Positions 7,511 to 11,758 of a stretch of DNA of 11,758 nt are shown here, piece by piece (the stretch's first letter is position 1; each line of letters starts with the position of its first letter). Location: NCBI RefSeq assembly GCF_946998255.1, contig NZ_CAMPYN010000040.1, forward strand, positions 1 to 11,758. The letters run 5' to 3'. The notes below the pieces were generated by a model that ran no database searches, was not told the DNA's origin, and saw only the letters and a list, made by a program, of their open reading frames with translations. The stretch comes from an uncultured Helcococcus sp. GTDB lineage: Bacteria > Bacillota > Clostridia > Tissierellales > Peptoniphilaceae. A program made the position numbers and the translations under genes.

Positions 7511-7939
7511 ATGGATAAAATGTATTTACAAGTTAATCCACAAAGCATGCCAAAGAATTTAGCTGAATATTTTTCGAAATATTCAGCTAAAACTTTAATA
7601 GTATCTCTTATCCAAGAAAATAGAGACTTAGAAGATGCTTTAGGGGTAGCTGATTCAATAATTTATGACAACCAAGATTATTTATCAGGGATAATAGACC
7701 TTGAAGATGTGATAATAAATGTAAATGAAAATTTAGATCTTATTCCTTCTTCATATAAGATTAAGAAAAATGAACTTGACTTTAATGATTTTTCTAGAAA
7801 TATTGAAGAATTGGAATATGATAATTTCATTTATATTTTTTCAGACCATGCAGATTTTAAGCTTGACAATAAACCTGTATGTAAAGAATTAAAATCTTCC
7901 TTATGGGATAAGATTAAGGGCATATTTAAAAATGGATAA
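7511..7939 (+). CDS. Short MinD-like protein lacking Walker A, with a C-terminal amphipathic helix
   Basis: A 142-residue protein that I read as a degenerate MinD (ParA/SIMIBI ATPase family). From memory of MinD consensus, residues 31-45 (VSLIQENRDLEDALG) line up without gaps with VDTDIGLRNLDVVMG. Residues 50-60 (IIYDNQDYLSG) line up with IVYDLVDVVEG, and 74-81 (NLDLIPSS) with NLYLLPAA. Residues 103-112 occupy the Walker B strand. The P-loop (GKGGVGKT) is missing: only PQSMPK (10-15) lies between the first strand and the helix NLAEYFSKY. Both post-P-loop aspartates are replaced (Ser32, Ile34). About 110 residues after Walker B are absent. The last 12 residues, L131-WDKIKGIFKNG, form an amphipathic helix like the MinD membrane-targeting sequence. 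It sits where minCD stands in many Firmicute mre operons. It probably binds membrane but not ATP (inference). It has an intact frame and its own Shine-Dalgarno, so it is not an obvious pseudogene. Confidence 0.72.
   Translation: MDKMYLQVNPQSMPKNLAEYFSKYSAKTLIVSLIQENRDLEDALGVADSIIYDNQDYLSGIIDLEDVIINVNENLDLIPSSYKIKKNELDFNDFSRNIEELEYDNFIYIFSDHADFKLDNKPVCKELKSSLWDKIKGIFKNG
7558..7591 (+). promoter_or_regulatory. Perfect 15-bp RNA hairpin with TTCG tetraloop inside the MinD-like gene
   Basis: Bases 7558-7572 (TTTAGCTGAATATTT) are the exact reverse complement of 7577-7591, with TTCG (7573-7576) as the loop. The hairpin covers codons 16-27 of the MinD-like gene. No T-run follows on either strand, so it is not a standard terminator. 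A stem this long is not expected by chance in ~12 kb (my rough estimate). It may act as an mRNA processing or stability element between PBP2 and the downstream ribonuclease gene, or it may reduce translation of the downstream part of the operon. The function is inferred; the structure is seen directly. Confidence 0.75.
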
Positions 7940-8903
7940 CTATAAATTTATTTATAAAGAGGAAGAAAAGTTAATAGTAGGGGAAATCAAAAACAAGAGA
8001 TTAGTTGATTATAAAGACTTGAATGAAAGTAAATTAGGCAACATATATAGGGCAAGGATTAAAAAGTTTTTACCAAGCCTTGATGCCTATTTGCTTGATA
8101 TTGGGGAAGATAAGGATGGCCTATTAAGAAGTAAAAATAGGATTAAAAGTCTTGATAAACATGCTGACACCATAGTTGAAGTGATCAAAGATCCTAAGGA
8201 CCATAAGATGTATGAACTAAGTGAAAAATATACTCTAGCAAGTCCTTACCAGGTTTTGAAAACAAATAAAAATAGTAAGCTGGAAAATGTCCATTCTTCT
8301 TTTTATAGGACTAGGGGTAAGGACAAGTCAGAAGATTTTCTAAAAAAAGATTTAGCTGTTTTGTTGAAAACTTATGAAGAGCTTGAAAAGGAAAGAAATT
8401 TTTTACCAAGCCCCAAACTGATTTATAGACCTGATAGGATTAAAGACTATACTTGTGATTATCCTTTTGAAATAACTTCTAATCTTAAATTGCCTCTTGA
8501 CCAAATTATTTATGACCCAGCTTTCAACCCAGCCTATGTCAGTGAAATATCCTTGGATTTAAGTCTTAAGGACAAAAGGCTTGTTGAAAGGGGAGATGTG
8601 TCTATAGTCATAGACCAGCTAGAAGCCCTGACAGTAATTGACGTAAATTATAAAAATGTTGATACACATCTTAGTAAAGAAGACATGTCCTTATCAGTAA
8701 ACCTGAAGGCTCTTGATGAAATAGCCATACAAATTAGCCTAAGAAAAATAAAGAAGATGTTAATTATAGATTTTTTAAGGATGAATAAGGAAAATAGAAC
8801 TTTGCTAGTGAATGAGCTAAAGAAAGTCTTTGAAGAATATAAGATTAAAAATAAAATTGAAGGCTTTTCCAATATGGGATTTTTGGAAATAGTTTTATAT
8901 TGA
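7932..8903 (+). CDS. rng: Short RNase E/G family endoribonuclease without zinc-link
   Basis: A 323-residue Rne/Rng protein. An S1-type domain (about 34-100) opens with LGNIYRARIKKFLPSLDAY and LLDIGEDKDG. The 5'-monophosphate sensor region keeps R126-T127 before GKDKSEDFLKKDL. The DNase I-like catalytic domain has VI-D237-VN (with Asn239) and II-D280-F. The two Asp are 43 residues apart, as are Asp303 and Asp346 of E. coli RNase E. The metal site therefore looks intact. Family members are usually 400-500 residues or more and have a CPxCxG zinc-link after the catalytic core. This protein stops at MGFLEIVLY, just before that point, so the oligomer interface is missing. No zinc-link coding is visible in any frame up to 8993, so this is a true short form and not a frameshift. 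It starts inside the previous gene (8-base overlap), with AAGGG at 7916-7920. It likely processes rRNA or mRNA. Confidence 0.88.
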   Translation: MDNYKFIYKEEEKLIVGEIKNKRLVDYKDLNESKLGNIYRARIKKFLPSLDAYLLDIGEDKDGLLRSKNRIKSLDKHADTIVEVIKDPKDHKMYELSEKYTLASPYQVLKTNKNSKLENVHSSFYRTRGKDKSEDFLKKDLAVLLKTYEELEKERNFLPSPKLIYRPDRIKDYTCDYPFEITSNLKLPLDQIIYDPAFNPAYVSEISLDLSLKDKRLVERGDVSIVIDQLEALTVIDVNYKNVDTHLSKEDMSLSVNLKALDEIAIQISLRKIKKMLIIDFLRMNKENRTLLVNELKKVFEEYKIKNKIEGFSNMGFLEIVLY

Positions 8904-8932
8904 CTTATATTTAATGAAATCTATGAAAATGA

Positions 8933-8960
8933 TTGCAAAATAAGACAAATCAAGTATAAT
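8933..8960 (+). promoter_or_regulatory. Promoter of the lipoprotein-ABC transporter operon
   Basis: TTGCAA (8933-8938, four of six to TTGACA) and a perfect TATAAT (8955-8960) are separated by 16 bp. Transcription would start near 8967, giving a leader of about 27 bases before the ATG at 8994. It lies in the only sizeable gap in the window after the mre operon and separates the two gene groups. No hairpin terminator is visible between the rng stop and this site, so some read-through from the mre operon is possible. Confidence 0.65.
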
Positions 8961-8993
8961 TAAGTTATAAGGAAGACTGAAAGGCAGGGAACC

Positions 8994-9467
8994 ATGAAAA
9001 AGAAAACAATAATATTATTATTAGTTCTTAGCTTATTGACAGCTTGTTCTAGAAAAAACTATGAGGAAACAAGCAAAGAATCAAATGAAAATGATGTTTC
9101 TTTAACTATTGACAATAAAAGCAAAGAAAAAGAAACTGACAAGGAAAAATGGCCAGAAGAAACAGGCATCTTGTCTGAAGAAAAAATAGGTGATTCTTAT
9201 ATATATGAAGGATATAATTTTGATTTTGGAAAAGATCTGCCTAAGAAAAACTATATAAAAATGATTAGAAAAGCAGAGGAAGATACTAGTCAGGTCGAAA
9301 TAAAATTTCCTGAAGATGAAAAAAATAGCAAGGAAATAGATTTGAAATTTACTTATGACCCAAAAACTAAGGAAATTACAGATCTAGTTTCTAATAAAGA
9401 AGATATAGATATGAAAAGTATATTTAAAAAGTTAAGCATGATACACAATATGATAAATTTCAATTAA
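8994..9467 (+). CDS. Small lipoprotein of unknown function
   Basis: A 157-residue protein with a clear type II signal peptide: MKKK, a hydrophobic stretch (5-15), and the lipobox L15-TAC18, so Cys18 would be lipidated and the protein anchored to the outer face of the membrane. Residues 19-50 are a charged Glu/Lys/Ser/Asn linker. The rest (about 53-157) looks like a small globular domain beginning WPEETGILSEEKIGD, with FTYDPKTKEITDL near 118-130. I do not recognise the domain. It is the first gene of the second operon and lies 14 bases upstream of the permease, so it may be an accessory or substrate-contacting subunit of the exporter (inference from position). The ribosome site is only moderate (AGGCAGGGA just upstream). 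Confidence 0.75.
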   Translation: MKKKTIILLLVLSLLTACSRKNYEETSKESNENDVSLTIDNKSKEKETDKEKWPEETGILSEEKIGDSYIYEGYNFDFGKDLPKKNYIKMIRKAEEDTSQVEIKFPEDEKNSKEIDLKFTYDPKTKEITDLVSNKEDIDMKSIFKKLSMIHNMINFN

Positions 9468-9481
9468 AACAAGGAGGGGTT

Positions 9482-11533
9482 ATGAAAAAGAGATTTATTT
9501 TATCTTATTTTTTATTAACCCTTTTTTTGTTCTTCTCTTTTTTATTTATGAAAAAAGAAAAGGACAAGTCTAATGTGTATAATTTATTTGATTTTTACCA
9601 AAGTGAAAAAGTAAATTCTATTATTTTAAATAAAGAATATAAAGCAAAAGACATAAGTGATCTTTTAAAACATCTAGAAACTTATGGTAAATCAAAGGAT
9701 ACAAAATTTATAATAAACAATTATATCTTTGACGATAAGGGGAAGGTAAATAAGATTGTATATTACCTAGCTGCGGATAAGGATTATATTGATAATAAAA
9801 TTTTGCATTTTATAAATAAAAAAGTTGATTTAGATAAAACTTATCTTTCTTCAGTAGAAAAAGATATTAGTGCTTACTTGTATTTATTTACTGGTGATAT
9901 AGATATAGAAATACATAACTTTAAGGATATTTTGAAAGAAGATGAGTTGATTGAATCAATTCATTATTTCCCGGATTCCAGTTCTGAAAAAGAAAACATA
10001 GAGAATTATTTAATTAGCAATTATGCAAAATATATAGATAATTTTGGTATATCAAATACAGAGCTCTATGATATTGATAAAGAACTTATACAAACCATGA
10101 TATATTATTCTCTAGTTTGTTTTATACTTTTTCTTTTAATTAATATTTTTATTATTTCTAAAAATTTAAAAGCCTTGTCTATATATAGGATCAATGGTTT
10201 TAAAACGAGGGATATTATTTTAGAATTTTTTAAAACAAATATTAAAATAGTCTTAACTTGTTCATTAATTTTTCCGGCTATTTATTATCTAATTTTTATA
10301 GGTAAAATAGATGGCAGGGCGATAAAGTTTTTATTAGACTTTTATAAGTACATAATTATTTTCTGCTTATTATATTTTATGTCCTTATTAGTTATATATA
10401 ATCTTATTAAAAATATGAGCATACCGATGTTGACTAAAAGTTATAATTTCAACTATTTTATCCTAAAAAATACTATAGTTATATGTCTTGCATTAACTAT
10501 ACCTTTGTCAACGATTTTAAATGAAGGATTAAAAGAATTAGTAACTAATAAACCTTATGAATTGGTCAAACTTATAAAGATTAATAGGGCATATAAAGAT
10601 GTGCTTATATCAAGTGGCTTTAAGTCTGAAAAAAGAAACTTATCCTATAATCAAATAGATGAGACAAATCCCAATAATGTAAAGCACATAAAATTATATA
10701 ATAGATTTAATGAATCGAAATCTATTTATAAGTATCAACAGGGCATAATATTTGATAAAAATAAAAAAGAATATTATACAACTGATGTAAATAAAAAGTT
10801 ATTGGATGATTTAAATCTAAAAAACAATCAAAAAGATATTCATTTGAATTATGAAAAAAATTCCTTATATTTATTCTTCAATAAAAAAGAATTTAATAAA
10901 GATTTATGGAAGACCTATAAAAATGATTATTATGATAAGATATTTTTTGTAGTTTATGATGAATTTACCGATTTAGGATTTGATATTTTTGTTTATAGTA
11001 CAAATACATATCCAATTATTTCATATTCAACTAAAGAAAATTACCCTATATATAGAACTATTGAAAGCAACACAATATTTTTAAATACAAGTAAAGAAAA
11101 AATAGAGAATGTTTTATCTGAATATGATTGGGAAGATACAATTATATTAAATAAGGGAAGTGACTTAATCAAAGAATATAAAAAATCTTATATACTTGGA
11201 CTACTTAACTTGATTTTTATGATTTTCCCAGGAGCTCTTATAAGCACTTATATTGTGTCTACAATAGAAAAATTCTATTTCGAAAGTGTTAAAAAAAGAT
11301 GGGCAGTTCTTTATATAAATGGCTGGAAGAAAAGACATGCTTTGAAATCTTTTACAATAATCAGTATAGGCTTCATTTTAATAATGAGTCTCTTACAATT
11401 ATTGGTATTTAGGGAAGTAAAGATATACTATAATATATTTTTATCCCTAATTTTCGTGATAGGGCACCTAGTGCTTTTGAGAAAATATGTAAATATTGAT
11501 GCAGACATGATTTTACAGGGCATGGAGGACTAA
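9482..11533 (+). CDS. Bacteriocin-associated/FtsX-like ABC permease (DUF1430 type)
   Basis: A 683-residue membrane protein that resembles the bacteriocin-associated integral membrane (DUF1430, TIGR01654) family in length, layout and gene order. One N-terminal helix (about 6-23) is followed by a ~180-residue extracytoplasmic domain. A cluster of four helices follows (about 206-226, 251-272, 288-309, 326-345), then a second extracytoplasmic domain (~220 residues), and three helices at the C-terminus (from about 570). Two similar cytoplasmic segments follow a membrane helix in each half: Y235-RINGFKTRD and Y611-INGWKKRH. These look like a duplicated coupling element that would contact the ATPase. 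It has a strong Shine-Dalgarno, AAGGAGG (9471-9477). The ATPase gene starts 2 bases after its stop. The likely role is a MacB/FtsX-like mechanotransmitter or exporter, possibly for immunity or peptide efflux. The substrate is unknown, and no bacteriocin precursor gene is seen in the window. Confidence 0.72.
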   Translation: MKKRFILSYFLLTLFLFFSFLFMKKEKDKSNVYNLFDFYQSEKVNSIILNKEYKAKDISDLLKHLETYGKSKDTKFIINNYIFDDKGKVNKIVYYLAADKDYIDNKILHFINKKVDLDKTYLSSVEKDISAYLYLFTGDIDIEIHNFKDILKEDELIESIHYFPDSSSEKENIENYLISNYAKYIDNFGISNTELYDIDKELIQTMIYYSLVCFILFLLINIFIISKNLKALSIYRINGFKTRDIILEFFKTNIKIVLTCSLIFPAIYYLIFIGKIDGRAIKFLLDFYKYIIIFCLLYFMSLLVIYNLIKNMSIPMLTKSYNFNYFILKNTIVICLALTIPLSTILNEGLKELVTNKPYELVKLIKINRAYKDVLISSGFKSEKRNLSYNQIDETNPNNVKHIKLYNRFNESKSIYKYQQGIIFDKNKKEYYTTDVNKKLLDDLNLKNNQKDIHLNYEKNSLYLFFNKKEFNKDLWKTYKNDYYDKIFFVVYDEFTDLGFDIFVYSTNTYPIISYSTKENYPIYRTIESNTIFLNTSKEKIENVLSEYDWEDTIILNKGSDLIKEYKKSYILGLLNLIFMIFPGALISTYIVSTIEKFYFESVKKRWAVLYINGWKKRHALKSFTIISIGFILIMSLLQLLVFREVKIYYNIFLSLIFVIGHLVLLRKYVNIDADMILQGMED

Positions 11534-11535
11534 AT

Positions 11536-11758
11536 ATGAAAAATATTATGACTCTTAAAAATATAAGTAAAAGATTTGGAGAGAATATTATTTTTGATAA
11601 ATTCAATTTAGATATTGAAGAGGGAAAAAGTATTGCTATAGTTGGTAAGTCAGGATCCGGTAAATCAACTTTACTCAATATCATAAGCCTAATTGAGCCA
11701 ATTGATGAAGGTGAAATCATTTTTGAAAATAAGGATATTAGTAATTTAACTAACAATA
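11536..11758 (+). CDS. ABC transporter ATP-binding protein (5' part, cut by window end)
   Basis: The first 74 codons of an ABC ATPase, open at the window edge. The start ATG at 11536 has GGAGG (11524-11528) 7 bases upstream, inside the last codons of the permease gene. The translation begins MKNIMTLKNISKRFGENIIF, followed by the Walker A P-loop G37-KSGSGKST-45 and the LLNIISLIEPIDEGEI segment. That pattern is typical of MacB/LolD-type and lactococcin-972-type exporter ATPases. The Q-loop, signature and Walker B motifs lie outside. It would power the permease immediately upstream, to which it is probably translationally coupled. Confidence 0.93.
   Translation, partial: MKNIMTLKNISKRFGENIIFDKFNLDIEEGKSIAIVGKSGSGKSTLLNIISLIEPIDEGEIIFENKDISNLTNN

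Noticed and set aside
7558..7591. The 15-bp hairpin as an intrinsic terminator after PBP2
   Set aside because: Only three consecutive T bases occur near its 3' side (ACTTTAATA), and on the opposite strand no T-run follows either. It also lies inside an open gene with its own ribosome site.
7511..7939. The MinD-like gene as a pseudogene or frameshifted full-length minD
   Set aside because: The frame is open, has a Shine-Dalgarno and a sensible membrane helix at the end. The upstream sequence is the PBP2 tail and the downstream sequence is the RNase, so no missing MinD parts are present nearby.
8880..8993. A frameshift that removed the zinc-link end of the ribonuclease gene
   Set aside because: None of the frames between the stop codon and the next gene encodes CPxC or a similar motif, so there is no hidden continuation.
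1..11758. CRISPR arrays, insertion sequences, tRNA genes, long direct repeats
   Set aside because: I saw no regularly spaced repeats, transposase motifs, tRNA-like cloverleaf or target-site duplications. Apart from the rRNA end and short gaps, the window is filled with plus-strand genes.

Overview
The window is low-GC DNA from a Gram-positive bacterium. The very high A+T content, the AGG/AGA arginine codons, the Shine-Dalgarno sequences (AAGGAGG) and the gene order radC-mreB-mreC-mreD-PBP2-(min)-rng point to an anaerobic Firmicute. A member of the Tissierellia/Peptoniphilaceae (Anaerococcus, Peptoniphilus, Finegoldia type) is my best guess, but that is inference from composition and gene order and was not tested.

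Layout. Bases 1-52 are the 3' end of a 5S rRNA, so a ribosomal RNA operon ends here, closed by a perfect 12-bp stem terminator with a T-run (60-97). A candidate promoter (about 107-135) then starts a tightly packed plus-strand operon, 174-8903. It encodes a NusG-domain-II membrane protein, a Gx-transporter/heptaprenyl-diphosphate-synthase-component-I-like membrane protein, RadC, MreB, MreC, MreD, a very large class B penicillin-binding protein (PBP2), a 142-residue MinD-like protein, and a short RNase E/G-family ribonuclease. Neighbours are separated by at most 12 bases or overlap. No internal terminator is visible. A second transcription unit begins at a good promoter (8933-8960): a lipoprotein, a 683-residue FtsX-like/bacteriocin-associated (DUF1430-type) permease, and the start of its ABC ATPase, which runs off the window.

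How the genes work together. MreB, MreC, MreD and PBP2 are the core of the lateral peptidoglycan (Rod/elongasome) machine. In many Firmicutes the same operon continues with minC and minD and then an RNase G gene. Here minC and full-length minD are missing. Their place is taken by a small protein that aligns without gaps to the MinD core but has lost the Walker A P-loop and the aspartates that follow, while keeping a C-terminal amphipathic helix like the MinD membrane-targeting sequence.

The most interesting signals are (1) this ATPase-dead-looking MinD relic; (2) a perfect 15-bp hairpin with a TTCG tetraloop inside its 5' coding region; (3) an MreB whose phosphate-2 and adenosine motifs are altered; (4) an RNase E/G with intact catalytic aspartates that stops before the zinc-link; and (5) a PBP2 enlarged by several hundred residues. 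Together they suggest a remodelled shape/division module, perhaps in a coccoid cell. That interpretation is inference.
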